NCBI GenBank assembly: GCA_028554795.2
Contig: CM068832.1
Coordinates: 86,999,011-87,063,010, forward strand
Direction: 5' to 3'
Source: Sinohyriopsis cumingii
Taxonomy: Eukaryota; Mollusca; Bivalvia; Unionida; Unionidae
Length of the DNA stretch: 64,000 bases
The position numbers and the translations under genes were made by a program. This document shows, in pieces, positions 14,401 to 27,163 of this stretch; position 1 is the stretch's first letter, and the number at the start of each line of letters is the position of its first letter. Below the pieces are notes generated by a model. It had not been told where the DNA came from, made no database searches, and worked only from the letters and a program-made list of their open reading frames with translations.

Positions 14401-15710
14401 TGCTATATACATTATAAGCCTGCCTCATGTTTGAGTTTACAGTTACAACATATATCAAAGCTATGCCTTATGGTTGTGTGTACAGTTACAACGTACATCA
14501 AAAGTATGTAATATGGTTTAGTTTAAAGTTGCTACATACATGATACGCATGTATCATGGTTGAGTGTACAGTTACAACATGCGTCATAGGTGTGCCTTAT
14601 ATATGAGTGTACAGTTACAACGTACATCATAAGCATGCCTTTTGGTTGTGTGTACAATTACAACATTCGTCATACGCATGCCTTATGGTTGAGTTTACAC
14701 TTACCACATACACGATACGCCGGCCTTATGATTTAGTGTACATTTACAAAATACATGATAAACATACCTTATGTTTGAGTGTACAGTTAAAACACACATC
14801 ATAAACATGATTCATGGTTGAGTTTACAGTTAAACCGTACATCATAAGCCTGTCGTATGGTTGAATATAGAGTTATAACGTACATCATAAGCCTGTCGTA
14901 CTGTTGAGTTTACAGTTACAACTAACATCATAAGCCTCCCTTATGGCTGAGTTTACCTTTACAATATATATCATAGGCATTCCTTATGGTTGAGTGTAGA
15001 GTTACAAGATTCGTCATAGGCATGCCTTATGGTTGAGTGTACAGTTACAAAATGCATCATAAGCATGCCTTATGGTTGTGTGTTCAATTATACCATCCAT
15101 CATAAGCAATACTTATGGTTGAGTGTACAGTTACAACATACATCATACAAATGCCTTACGGTTGAGTGTACAATAACCACATATTTCATACGCCTGCCTT
15201 ATCGTTGGGTGTACAATTACAACATACATCAACATCATGCCTTATGTGTGCGTTTACAGTTGCTACTTTCATCATAAACCTGCCTTATGGTTGAGTTTAA
15301 ATTACAACATACATCATAGGTATGTCTTATGGCTGATTGTACAGTTACAACATACCTCAAAAGCATGCCTTATGGTTTTGTGCAAAGTTAGAACATACAT
15401 CTTGAACATTTCTTATGGCTGAGTGTAGAGTTACAATATACATCATACACATGTTTCATGGTTTAGTTTAGAGTTACAACATATAATATAAGCCTGCATT
15501 ATGTTTGAGTTTACAGTTACAACATACATGAAAAACATGGCTCGTAGGTGAGTGTACAGTTACAGCATATATCATAAGCATGCCTTATGGTTGAGTGTAC
15601 AGTTAAACATACATCAAAAGCATGCTGTATGGCTGAGTGTACAGTTACAACATACATCATAAGCATGCATTATGGTTGAGTGTACAGTTACAACATGCAT
15701 CAACGACATG
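8468..15710. repeat. 43-bp minisatellite, about 168 units
   Basis: A continuous head-to-tail array with a 43-bp unit built around GAGTGTACAGTTACAACATA and GCATGCCTTATGG. Units differ by point changes, and occasional units carry 1-3 bp indels. Because 43 = 3x14+1, a reading frame rotates through all three phases every 129 bp. This produces many 60-90 codon pseudo-ORFs built of three repeating peptides (MVECTVTTYII, ALWLSVQLQHTSY and GCVYSYNIHH types). Variant units recur in fixed order as higher-order blocks; see findings. There are no unique spacers, so this is not a CRISPR-like array. Confidence 0.97.
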
Positions 15711-15856
15711 CGAAACTATTAACAAAGATTTAAAGTGTTGTGGGTTCTGGTTCTTGTAACAGCTATCTGCAGTTACCTTTTAGATATGCAGATGGAAAAC
15801 GTATATAGGTTATTTTAAAGCCAAATCAAGTAAAGATATACTAATATAATTTGTAA

Positions 15857-16154
15857 CATCCATCCATCCATCCATCCATCCATCCATCCATACATACATA
15901 CCTACACACATGCATGCATGCTTGCCTGCCTACCTACCTACGTAGGTAGGTACATACATGCATACATACATACATACATACATACATACATACATACATA
16001 CATACGTACAGACAGACAGACATACATAGATACATACATACATACATACATACATACATACATACATACATACAGACAGACAGACATACATATATACATA
16101 CATACATACATGCATGCATGCATGCATACATACATACATACATACATACATACA

Positions 16155-16186
<32 letters not shown>
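15857..16186. repeat. (CATC)n and (CATA)n microsatellites
   Basis: About nine CATC units lead into a long CATA/ACAT array with CAGA, GCAT and CCTA/TAGG interruptions. The long Tyr/Val/Cys/Met or His/Thr/Tyr/Ile translations on both strands are products of the 4-bp repeat. Confidence 0.97.
15931..15952. repeat. Perfect 22-bp palindrome at a CCTA/TAGG junction
   Basis: Tandem TACC units switch to their reverse complement at a central CG (TACCTACCTA / CGTAGGTAGG / TA). This gives a perfect self-complementary segment inside the microsatellite. Confidence 0.85.
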
Positions 16187-16188
<2 letters not shown>

Positions 16189-18536
16189 CATGGTTCCTCT
16201 AGTATTGGTATGACAGTCTAGTACCAACAACTGTCTGATACTTAGTTATTGCTCTTATTACACTTTGGCATTACATGTCATCTGTATGAATTCAATGAAA
16301 AAGAAATTGCTGAAAATGGTATAAATTAAACCGTCATCAGTTAGCATCTCACTAGTTTCTTATTATAAGAGATACGATGATTATTATGTGACCATCTAAA
16401 ATGTTAGTACATGTATTTTGATTAGACATGCATTTTACAAATTATTTAATGTGCATCAATCACCTTTCAAGAAGCAATTAAATATGTAACATTTTCATTG
16501 CAATTTGAGTACTTCAATCAAACGATATTTTTTGGCTATGCCCCCTAAACAAATGTTATACATTTTGCGTTTTGCCGATGTAATTGTATAATTTGTCTAC
16601 GCTTGGCAAAGCCAAACAGCAAAATAAAACTCGCAAATCGGGGACATTATTATTACTTTTTTTCTGCGAATTAATGGATTTAATACACATAGAGTCATGA
16701 ACCTTTGTGTTACTGTAAAGATAAGGATTCACGTAGATGATTGTATTTTGTATAATCCAAAACTTTGCATAACCGTAAATGGAAATCCATGGGTAACTGC
16801 AACTTACACCTCAAGCAAATCAGAACGTTTGGTGCCTTGTTAGGGTCACTTATCAACGACAGTATTGTATAACTGGCAATGCATTCCATTGTGTTGGTTA
16901 ACCATCTCAATTATCATAAATAAAAAAAAAATACGGATGCAGGTTATAATAAGTGTAGTAATCAGAGTGCACAAAACATAATAAAAGAATACATCGATGA
17001 TACGTAACTGTGTAGTTTCAAACGTGACCTTGTGTGTTAAAATATATATTAATCCACAATCAACAAATCAATCTACACAAACCATATGGGACAGAATGAA
17101 GCATAATAACCGCTAACTGTGAACTGTGCCTCAGACAGTAATCTCTTATTGGGTATTGCAACCTCGTACGATTGATATAGTAATGCCATTATAACGATTC
17201 AGGTTTTTCTGTATTACATGCTGAAAGTTCAAGGCTTGTGTATACTTCAGAATCTTTATTTTATTTCGCTTCAAGATGTTCACGCATGTTAATCGCTTTA
17301 TAACTTGAGATATAGATAGAGAGAAAGCGAGATAGAGAAAGGATTTGATGCAATTACGTGTTGTGTTTAATTCAATTATAAAATGTGGATGGTATTTTTC
17401 AAAATATATAAACAGTGGAAATATGTCACTGATATGCAAGGAGTGGAAGCGAATAGCCTGATCGTAAGTATGTGTATCCCTACACGGTAATAAACAGTTT
17501 ATTGTTGAAGCATAGCTGTAAGAGTATCCATACGCCATGAGCAAATCACAATTCGCTAAAATTACAGTATTGATATATACAATTGCTTCATTCTAATGAT
17601 TTAAAATTCATGTGGCTTTAATGTCTGAGGATGAGACATATTCTTGGAACTAATTTGTATCCTGATTTTGAATTGCTTTAGGAAATATTGAAATAAGTTT
17701 CCCAATGAAACAACGTGGCTTACAGCACGAAAAGAAACCATATCCATCAGAGTCAAGCTGTGGAACAGTTACATGAACAAAATTATCATTTACTTATTTA
17801 CTCGTCCACCTGTAAAATCCGTAGCCAAAAGCATATTAATTTAAAATCGTACAACAAATAAGACTAGATGCTGGGTTGGTAGATAAAAAAGTTGTTCAAT
17901 ATCAAAGATAATTATCCCAATGTATTATAGTTATGAGAAGGAACAAAATTGTGAGGAACTTTCTTAAAGAGAAGAAAGAAGGTCTATATTGAACAATACT
18001 AATGCGGAATATGTTAAATGTGTTTGGTACAGAGCCTGGTTAAATTTAGGCAAATGAAGATTAAAGTTCAAATCGACCGTAGATGGTGTGAATATATATT
18101 ATCAACTGACATTATACATTTCCTTATATATTGTGGAACTAAGAAAACATGAATATGTCAAAAAAGCGTTCAAGTATTAAAGTTTGCAACTGAAATGTAG
18201 ACAAGTAAAGTGAGAAATAAGTATATAAGGATTTTGTGGTAATAGTTCGCCATTTGAGATTTTGCTTTCGTCTAATTAAAATTATTTGCATTGAAACCCT
18301 GTCCAGAATTTACATAATCAAGTATAAATGTAATGGATTATCCTGAACGAATGCTTGGATTAAATGACAACACAACACATAATGATGAAAGATGGAAGTT
18401 TATGAAATGAATTAATACAAAATATGTATATACCCCACAAATACAGTATGATTCGTTCACGCTCTAAACACAAGATTCATTCAACTACTTACTTTACACA
18501 AACATTCACAAATGGGAAGACTAAAATGTGAGTCAT

Positions 18537-18735
18537 ATATTCCCATGTAATGAAGGTCAAATTCACATAATCTTGTTGAAGGAAAATAATATTCACATAG
18601 TCTCATGAATGAAAGCAAGACTTTGCATAATCTAATGTAATGAAAGAAAGATTCAAATTATCTCATGTAAGAAAGTAAGGGTCAAATAATCCCATGTAAT
18701 GAACGTTAGATTCAAATAATCTCACCTAATGAACA
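18537..18735. repeat. Imperfect ~30-33-bp minisatellite, 6-7 units
   Basis: Units of the type 'catgtaatgaaag..agattcaaataatct' recur across the segment with small length changes. The array is not coding. Confidence 0.8.
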
Positions 18736-19959
18736 TAACTCAATTATACTCAGTTGAAACAACATACTCAATTGAAAAAACCACGTATGACTCATACATA
18801 CTTGTACAACCTTGCAAAGAAAATATGTTGACCTGGTTTGCCTGTCCCGTGTCCAACCACACATTTTTCCTGAATTCTTGGATTGGCCCAAGTTTACAAA
18901 TCAGTGGTTCTGTCCTTGTATGGCCTTGACAGTAACACCTGCTTCCATTTCCATACAGACATACATACGCCCAGACCAACAGCCTGATATACCCACACAT
19001 ACAGACACCTACAATACAACCGAACTGGTCATAATAACAGGTACGGAATTACAATATATAGACAAATGCAACTAATTAAACTCCTAATAACAACTTGCAG
19101 CGATTCAAAAGTTCACAACCTTTCAAATCCTCCTAGTGGTACAACATGCAACATTGCACGGTACGACATTAAAAACTAAGTATGCTTCACATATCAAATA
19201 AAAAAGTAATACTTAACCTTATGGCTGTAGAGATAAATGGAGAACGTACACTCCTTGAGAAGATCCAAAAGACCAGCGTGTCTATTTGAGAAGAAACGTG
19301 CCCTAAATCTACAGAATATTTAGTATTATTAAAGGTACAATACCCGTGCATACGGTGCTTTTTGTGTCTCCCGTCGCAAGTGATCTATGACGAGATAAAT
19401 GTATGTTCAGTCGCTTACCTAGAAAAACAAGTATCCACCCTGGGTAATATTCTTCGCATGTACGAAGAAAATGATAAAATCATTCAAAGGAGAAACTAAC
19501 TGATGCATTGCCTTATTATGTGACAGTATAAAATCCACACATACACACGTAACTGTATGTCACTAATTCGGAGCGAAATCGAACTATATGCCCAAGATGA
19601 AAGTACTTTGATCTGGAACATACTGAATATAATTTGTATAAGAAATATATGAAATAAAGTACTTCTGTAATGTGTTTCATTTAGCAAAGAAGTGGACGAT
19701 AGGGACACCTTTATCCACATGGGGATTTATTCTTAAAAAGTGGATGCTACCAAAGGGGGAAAAACTTTTCCTTTCTCAGGGCTTGATGCGGCAGATTAAA
19801 GATAGAATTTCATGTCTCATGGTACATTAATGTCCTTATCCTCTATGCAAAACATGATCGAAAAAGGTACAATAAATGATCGAATACGCAGTTTACAAGT
19901 GTGTCAGAAATTTTGAGGGAGGCAGAATCGGGAAACACAGTATGGCATATGGGAAGACT

Positions 19960-20105
19960 TAGCAGGATACTGAGATCAGGTGGAATACCATGGCAGGATA
20001 CTGTTATCAGATGGAATAACATGGCAGGATATTGAGATTTGACGGACAAATATAACAGGATAATGATATCAGAATTAATAACATGGCAGGATAATGGAAT
20101 GTCGC
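19960..20105. repeat. Imperfect ~35-bp tandem repeat, about 4 units
   Basis: Repeated 'catggcaggata' followed by 'ctgttatcagatggaata'-like sequence. Spacing is about 32-38 bp, with diverged units in the middle. Confidence 0.75.
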
Positions 20106-20352
20106 AAAGCTGCAGAAGCATAAGCGCGTATCTGTATGCATTACAATAATAAATAGTACATTTTAAACAAGCTCCTGAAAGTCTGCGTATACATTTTCGC
20201 CACTCACTTTTACAGTACTCGTTGATTAACTCATCGAATTTAAACTACAAAATGAAAAAGAAGAAAAACATATGGGGTGTGTAAACAGAACTTAAATTAT
20301 ATAATGACTTGTATCATTACTGAAATCATCATGGCAATTTACATATAGGGGA

Positions 20353-20367
20353 TCTCTCTCTCTCTCT

Positions 20368-20439
<72 letters not shown>

Positions 20440-20440
20440 C
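20353..20440. repeat. (CT)n then (TA)n microsatellite
   Basis: A short CT tract is followed by about 35 TA dinucleotides and then GATA units. Confidence 0.95.
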
Positions 20441-20569
20441 TAGATAGATTGATAGATAGACGCAAAAGAAAATAAAGATTTCAAGGTGGAATATAGTTTG
20501 AAAAGATGATAAGTATGATGATAAGTACAAAAATTAGCAATGCAGATATGTATTCATATTAGATCAAAA

Positions 20570-20940
20570 TACTACTACTACTACTACTACTACTAATAAT
20601 AATAATAATAATAATGAGGACTTTGTATAGCGCCTAATCTTTAGAAGCTCTAAACGCTTTACAACTTTGGACAACACCTATAAGATAAGAAACATAATAA
20701 TATTATTACAAAAACAAACAACATGAAATTAGAAAACATTTAAAAAAATAAAAAACATGCTGAGAATATTTCATGTAGGAAACATTATTAGATCTTTAAG
20801 GTTGCTCTTGCTGTCGAAATAAGTGAGTTTCGAGAGCCCTCTTGAATGTGATCACTGTGTCTTTGTGTCAAAGTTCTGTGGGCAATTCATTCCACGTTGC
20901 TGTGCCCTGGTATGCAAAAGAACGTTGTCTATATGAGTTT
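20570..20940 (-). mobile_element. 5'-truncated LINE 3' end (same family as 55.5-56.8 kb)
   Basis: The right part reads on the minus strand as the LINE C-terminal region (for example FAYQG.ATWNELPTEL and HKDTV). The left part carries the conserved 3' terminal sequence 'tatagcgcctaatcttta' and 'gaggactttg', abutting ACT and AAT trinucleotide repeats that look like the element's tail. The same terminal sequence appears, in opposite orientation, at 56766-56815. This is a dead fragment. Confidence 0.8.
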
Positions 20941-21321
20941 GTCAATTAAATGAGTTTTTTAACCATACAAGCTTACAAATGTATGTCTAACCATGCCCTT
21001 TTAGTTTATTAAAAAAAAACAAGTACATCACGTGAAACGTACAATTAATTAACAATACCACTGGTCAACAGTGAAATCATTACTGACTTGAAAAGGCCCT
21101 AATCTGTAGTATTTTGGTGTGCCGAACACGAATATAACCGTGAAAAATTTGTATTGGCTCTCGTTTTGAAGATATTCATATACCTCATTTTCTATGTTTC
21201 ACTGTGTAAATTTCTCCAGTAGGACTGCAGCAACATCCGGAATAATGATGTAACATTGCATAATACCATCATGCTCACATCATCCACAGTTGATTGCATC
21301 ATTTTCTGATGCAATGCAATA

Positions 21322-21438
21322 CTAATGCCATGCGGCTGCTGAAGTAAGTTGACGTCAGCAGTGTACTATACATGTGTAGGCCTATTATACTAATGCCAGG
21401 CGGCTGCTGAAGCTGACGTAAGCAGTGTACTATATAAA
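21322..21438 (+). promoter_or_regulatory. Duplicated TATA promoter of the transposon-like gene
   Basis: A ~49-bp unit occurs at 21322-21370 and again at 21390-21438. It contains 'gcggctgctgaag', a TGACGT(C/A)-type CRE-like motif and 'gcagtgtactata'. The second copy extends into a canonical TATATAAA at 21431-21438. The expected start of transcription near 21460 would leave about 90 nt of 5' UTR before the ATG at 21553. The CRE-like call is motif matching only. Confidence 0.55.
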
Positions 21439-21552
21439 GCCCAATCAGATAGGTTCAGCATTTAAAATATTTTAGACGTTGTGCGAGACAGTTCAAGCTA
21501 CTGTTACATAAAACTTATTATTTTATCCATTTACGTACAATAAAGAACAGTA

Positions 21553-23238
21553 ATGCCTCGAAAGTGTGTTAATACCGCGGACAATTTTTGCTATATTTGT
21601 GGGGAAGTGACATTTGCCAACCAGAAGAAAAGTATCAATTCTCAAGTGAAGAAGGCATATCATCTTTACTTCGGATGCAAGGTTGGTGACCAAGACAAGC
21701 CTTGGGCTCCGCATATATGCTGTGCTACATGTACAACACAGCTTTCACAGTGGTTGAATTGCAAAAGGTCATCAATGCCGTTTGCAGTCCCAATGGTGTG
21801 GAGAGAGCCAAGCAACCACCTAAATGACTGTTACTTCTGCTTGGTTCCTCCTCTTTCCGGCGGAATAACGAAGCGAAAGAAGTCGAGAATAGTCTACCCA
21901 AACATTCCATCTGCATTGAGACCAGTTCCACATGGTGAGGGACTTCCTATTCCAGAACCTCCAGCAGAATATTCTCTTGATTCATCTGACGAAGACAAAG
22001 GTGAGTCGACCTGTTCTTCTCCTGGTCCATCAGCATGCAGTGATCCAGATTTTCACTGTGGTGCATCATCAACCCCACACAGAATAACACAGGAAGAACT
22101 AAATGACCTGATTCGTGATTTGGACTTATCAAAGAACAAGGCAGAATTGCTAGGATCAAGACTCCAACAATGGAATCTTCTAGAAGATGTCACAATTACT
22201 GCATATCGAAAGCGCCACCAGCAATTGGAGCCTTTCTTCAGAAAGGAAAGTAATCTGATATTCTGTTCCGATATTGAGGGCCTCATGAATGCTTTAAAAA
22301 TCACTCATGACCCACAAGAATGGAGACTATTTGTGGACTCTTCGAAACTGAGTCTCAAGGCTGTGCTTTTGCACAATGGAAACATTCTTCCATCTATTCC
22401 AGTAGCGTATGCTGTCCACATGAAAGAGACATACGATAACTTAAGGTAGCTACTGAATTCCATTGAGTATAACAAGTACAGCTGGCACCTCTGTGGTGAT
22501 TTGAAGGTAGTTGCCCTTTTAATGGGACTGCAGCAAGGATATACAAAATACATGTGTTTCTTATGCGAGTGGGATAGCCGAGCAAGGGAAATGCACTACA
22601 TGAGGAAGGAATGGACTCACAGGCAGAATGTAGCCATTGGAGAGAAGAATATCCAACACCCAGCTCTGGTTGAGGCTCAGAAAATCTTGCTACCACCCCT
22701 TCACATCAAACTAGGTTTGATGAAGAACTTCGTGAAAGCCATTGACCGGACTTTGCCAGCATTCCGATACCTGCATGAAAAATTCCCTCGACTCAGCGAA
22801 GCAAAGATTAAAGAGGGAGTTTTTGTGGGTCCTCAGATTCGAGAGCTTTTCAAAGATGACCGGTTCAGCAACTTGCTGGAAGGTGACGCGAAACAAGCAT
22901 GGAATGCTTTTCGCCTAGTTTCTACAAACTTCCTCGGAAATGTTAGGGCAGAAAACTATAAGGAACTAGTAGAAGACATGTTGATGAAGTATAAGAAACT
23001 TGGCTGCAATATGTCTCTAAAGATTCACTTCCTTCATTCCCATTTGGATTTCTTTCCTAGCAACTGTGGTATTGTTAGTGATGAACACGGCGAACGTTTT
23101 CATCAAGATATCGCAACAATGGAACAAAGATACCAGGGAAAATGGTCCACTACAATGCTGGCTGACTACTGCTGGACACTCCTCAGAGATGCTCCCGAAC
23201 AGCTGTACAAGAGACAGGCGAAGAAATCTAAGATGTAG
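21553..23238 (+). pseudogene. Intronless transposon-like multicopy-family protein with one in-frame amber stop
   Basis: The frame runs for 562 codons from an ATG and is broken only by TAG at 22447-22449, with coherent sequence continuing in the same frame on both sides. The N-terminus has paired cysteines typical of a zinc-binding module (CYIC near residue 15, YFGC, CCATC, CYFC near residue 95). An acidic, Ser/Pro-rich linker follows. The second half contains CGDLKVVALLMGLQ, CFLCEWDSR and, near the C-terminus, EHGERFHQDIATMEQRYQGK. I recognise this as a family seen in many copies in invertebrate genomes, usually as single-exon genes. I believe it is transposon-derived but cannot name its superfamily or chemistry. 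Upstream is a TATA promoter; no polyadenylation site was clear. It could be a recently inactivated copy, a polymorphic stop or a sequence error. Confidence 0.65.
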
Positions 23239-23239
23239 T

Positions 23240-26200
23240 CAATGACTTGATTTTTTATAGGTAGGCTATTACAGTTGACCTTTTACTGTTGGAATGCATT
23301 TCGTTATGTAAACATTAATTTCTTGCAGATTACAAAAAAAACTAGAGCCAATTTTGCAATTTGACTGTCATATTCGTGTTCAGCACATAAAAATTGATAA
23401 GAATTGACTAATTTTATTTCAGTAACATGACTTTTGTAAAAATTTGTTGTCCAGTGTACTCTATCTATACAATACTTTCCGAGCTTCCATAAATACAACA
23501 TTTATACCATGAGTGGTATATCATTGATACTGCATGCATACTATACATATATTTTATTTATATCATAAACAAATACATACATTTATATTTGCCTTTTGAA
23601 AGAAGTTCAGAGTTACTACAGGTAAATGTGTTTTGACCGAGTTAATGAAATCATAACATTGCTGCCGAATGTGTTTAGCTAGAAAATATAGTTTAATTCC
23701 ATTCTTGGCTATTCTAAATTCCATTTGCATATTTATATGTTGGTTGTTTTTTTTTTTTTTTTTTTGTATGGTGAATTTCTATTTTTCTTCACATTGATTA
23801 AGTCAATATAATACACTCTTATGATTTAAACATAAAATATGGTTTTAATGAAGAACGTAGAGCACTATAAACACATGTTTAGCTACGTCAATCACATGAA
23901 TCCTTAGAAATTCAAGACCTGTCAAAGGAAAATTAATGTGGAATAGAACCTACATGAAATGACGAACCAAGAAGAGGTATTTAAAATGTCTTAATGTACC
24001 GCTGAGCTAAGACACTATTCTGATTTAATAACAGTAATGCCGACCCTACAACTCTCTGTCTCTCTCTGGTCGGTTTGACCTCAAAACTCTCTATCTCACC
24101 TTCTCTCTCTCTCTCTCTGGTCCTGTGGTCGGGTTGACTGTCGGCTTTTACTGTCATTCTTAAGTCCAGAGACATCGCTGGATGTCACAAGCGAAAACCC
24201 TCAACGCTCTTCTTTTCATAGAATTTCGCCCTTAACTTGCTACAATGTACCAGAGAGAGGGACTTTTAAAGAATAGTAAAATAAGTTTAAAAAGCAACAG
24301 CAACAGCAAAAACAAACATTAAATACATGAGAAATTTACTGTATAATGTCGAAATTTGTATCATTGAGTATATAAATACTGTAGATAAATACCAAAAATA
24401 TGGAAACATACCGTTACAAAGAATCATATTTTTGTATGATACTTGGTGTAAGCTCAATTTCCAGGTTTTTATCCACCATAAATTTCTTTTGTTTCTCACT
24501 CTAAACTTCTACGCAGGCTTTTTATCCGTTATGCATGCAATGGAAGGATTAACATAAGCAGAAAGGATTGTGATGTAAGTGTGTACCATATTGAATTCAT
24601 TCAGAAATTGGAGATTATTAGCATCTTTCATCGCAATTTGTATGTTACTAGTGTTCAATATGTGGAAATTCATCATTGATCTAAAACCAATAGAGCAAGG
24701 TTGTGAGATTGTTTAGATATACGCATTTTAGCGCCATGGGCAGTTCACAATTTCATATAACAAAATGCACAGCAATGCATGAGACGTGGAGGTCTTTCTT
24801 CTTTGACATCTCTTGACGTTGACATTTTAGTTTGAGTTGACTGATAATCTTGGATGGGATAAATCCTATTAAAACCAAAATAAAGGGTATGCCCAGTTAA
24901 TTCTCTTTTTACAAGATTGACAAGATGATCATATCATCATATTGTATTCCGTGCTTGATTTCACTTTATTTTGGTGTCTAAAATGGTATTCAGATTGCGT
25001 TTACTCTGTATAACATAACATAGCATTATAATTATTACCGAAGCAAACATTCACGTGTAGAGGATAGTGGAGGTGGCCAACACAGAGTGAACAAAATGAA
25101 TTGCACAATGTTCCAGCTAAAAATTATAGCTTTTACCAATTTATGAATTTTAATGTGCCACAACATTTTAGAGAAAGTATGATTCAAACATAAAATATGG
25201 TTTTATTGAAGAACGTAGAGCACTATAAACACACATATTTGTTCAAAAGGGCACAATCTTTGTTAAATAGTATATAATTATAATACAGAAATAAATGGTT
25301 TTAATATCAATATATTATAATAGAAAATTACTTTCAATATAATTTAATCAAAACATACTTTTAATACAATTTAGAGAACATTTAAATCTTATTACTTGTA
25401 CTAAAACAATCTGTCCTAATAAAGCTGTTAGTTTAATTGAACTGTGGCCACCTTCAATATATCTGGCATTAGCAATAAGTTTGTCATCACTGGACGTGGT
25501 TTGCAGTAAACACATTAGATAATAAAGACTTTAATCCACTTTCTTCAAATATGTTACCATATTCATTGTTTTAAGCGTGCAATAGTAATATGAAAACATA
25601 TTATTACTCAGGGAGATATGATTAAAGTTATTAAAATCTGACATGATATAATAAACTGTACTAGAATAGACCAAATGCATCGCGTCGTGCAATGTAATGA
25701 CCTTCGGAGCTGTAGACGAGCTAGTTACAACAAGATCGACACTTGAGCGCTTTGTCTTATCAATATATTATCATGATTTACATATGAGAGCATTTGGAAA
25801 TTTTGGTGTAAGTCAAACAGGGCTTCTAACATCATTAATTTGCTACTTGAAGATAAATAATGAGAGAGAAATATTGAAGTCGTTTTGTATTGTCTTCTTT
25901 ATGAAAGAGTTGAGCTCACCTAGTTAGTCTCAAAGCAGGACCTCGCTGAAATAGCGGAAATACGGTAGAAAAGTCGCAAAACATAATATCGTCAGAGATA
26001 ACTTAAGTGTTCCAAATATCATAATTGACACATTTTAAGCAACTATATAATTTCTAAACTATAAAATTTGAGTCACGGTAATCATTTTATAAACATGAAA
26101 GACAAACCCAAACTTTTGTATTTTTGCATTGCATCTATTGTATTAGTTGTTACAAAATTACAATCATTTAACGATTCGTGTTTACTAGATTATAAATAAT

Positions 26201-27100
26201 CACAATAGAGGCTTTTGGTCATTTTTATTTGCTACTATTATTTCCATTCATTTTAATTTCTTACGTACATTTTCAGTCTAATATCATACATACATTTTGA
26301 TTTAGGAATAAATAATAGTTCAAAAAGAAAATGTCAAATAATATGATGTGAAAAATAATTAACTAATATTTGCAGTAAATGAAGCTTTAAAATATAATGA
26401 AATAGACGTTGGCGAACGGCGACATCAAAACGGCAATATGTCGTCGGTGCTGTACTATTTAGTGGTAATGAAACAATAATCTATTAGTGACTCATACAAT
26501 TGACTTTTGTTTTGTCTATTTACATTTCGATTTTAATACTTTTTCTTGATACCTTCCCCCCTCACTTGTTCGTTCCTTTTTATGCTGTTGCTATATTAAA
26601 ATATCAATAATGTTCCTAGGTTAATCTACAACCAATCAAAATTATATAGAATGCCAATATACACTTCTAGCTTATTCAAAAATATTATTAGGGTCGTCAG
26701 ATTTACCAGAACCTTTTGAATGGATGAATAATTGTTCAATTATGTTACCTGCATCAATATACTTTTAGAAGTCTACAAATATCACAAGGTAAGTACTTGT
26801 ACATATTACAATTAGTACAATAAGTTCGAACACACCATCATCCCTCTATAAGGCATTTCGTTTATATCTCTAACTTGAACACGCTATTTTTCACGCGCCT
26901 GTAGTGAGAAAACCTTTACGGTGTCTATAGATTCTCGACATATGTGGCAATACGGTATGAGTATAGTCGATATTTATCTTGAAAACCCATTGGTATTCTA
27001 TGTCGGTAACGGTTATATCAGTTAGTTGACCTAGAACGAGACAGCATTATCAGCTTTGCAATAAATATAAACTTCCGTCTTGATCACTTTCATTGTAAAC
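23240..27100. other. Intergenic region with short repeats
   Basis: No gene was supported. It holds a T-run (about 23748-23765), CT tracts (24055-24120), and a ~55-bp sequence ('cataaaatatggtttta..gaagaacgtagagcac') present in direct orientation at 23826-23880 and 25184-25238. Confidence 0.5.
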
Positions 27101-27102
27101 GT

Positions 27103-27163
27103 ATGGACGTGTGGACCTTTTCAGTGTGTATTGGAGTATTAAACCTTATTCCTGGTATATATT
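27103..27163 (+). CDS. Receptor exon 1: signal peptide
   Basis: The ATG opens a 20-residue hydrophobic leader (MDVWTFSVCIGVLNLIPGIY). A canonical donor GTAAGT at 27164 leaves one base, which joins the phase-1 acceptor at 32255. An AT-rich 'aataaatataaa' about 45 bp upstream could serve as a weak TATA. Confidence 0.6.

Larger units (their letters stand above)
16190..20350. other. Gene-poor AT-rich region
   Basis: I see no supported gene. The longest frame (17146-17544, minus, 132 codons) is Ile/Tyr-rich, has no recognisable domain and is probably chance. The region contains two short minisatellites, listed separately. Confidence 0.5.

Noticed and set aside
8468..15710. Dozens of 60-90 codon frames with repeated peptides such as MVECTVTTYII, suggesting a tandem-repeat protein.
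   Set aside because: The period of 43 is not a multiple of three, so frames rotate and hit stops regularly. There is no start, splice or promoter logic; they are by-products of the satellite.
8468..15710. Regular short repeats resembling a CRISPR array.
   Set aside because: Repeats are directly abutting with no unique spacers, and the genome is animal.
15918..16230. 80-98 codon frames on both strands (His/Thr/Tyr/Ile and Tyr/Val/Cys/Met repeats).
   Set aside because: They are translations of the CATA tetranucleotide microsatellite.
17146..17544. A 132-codon minus-strand frame.
   Set aside because: Ile/Tyr/Asn-rich composition as expected from AT-rich DNA; no domain, promoter or splice support.
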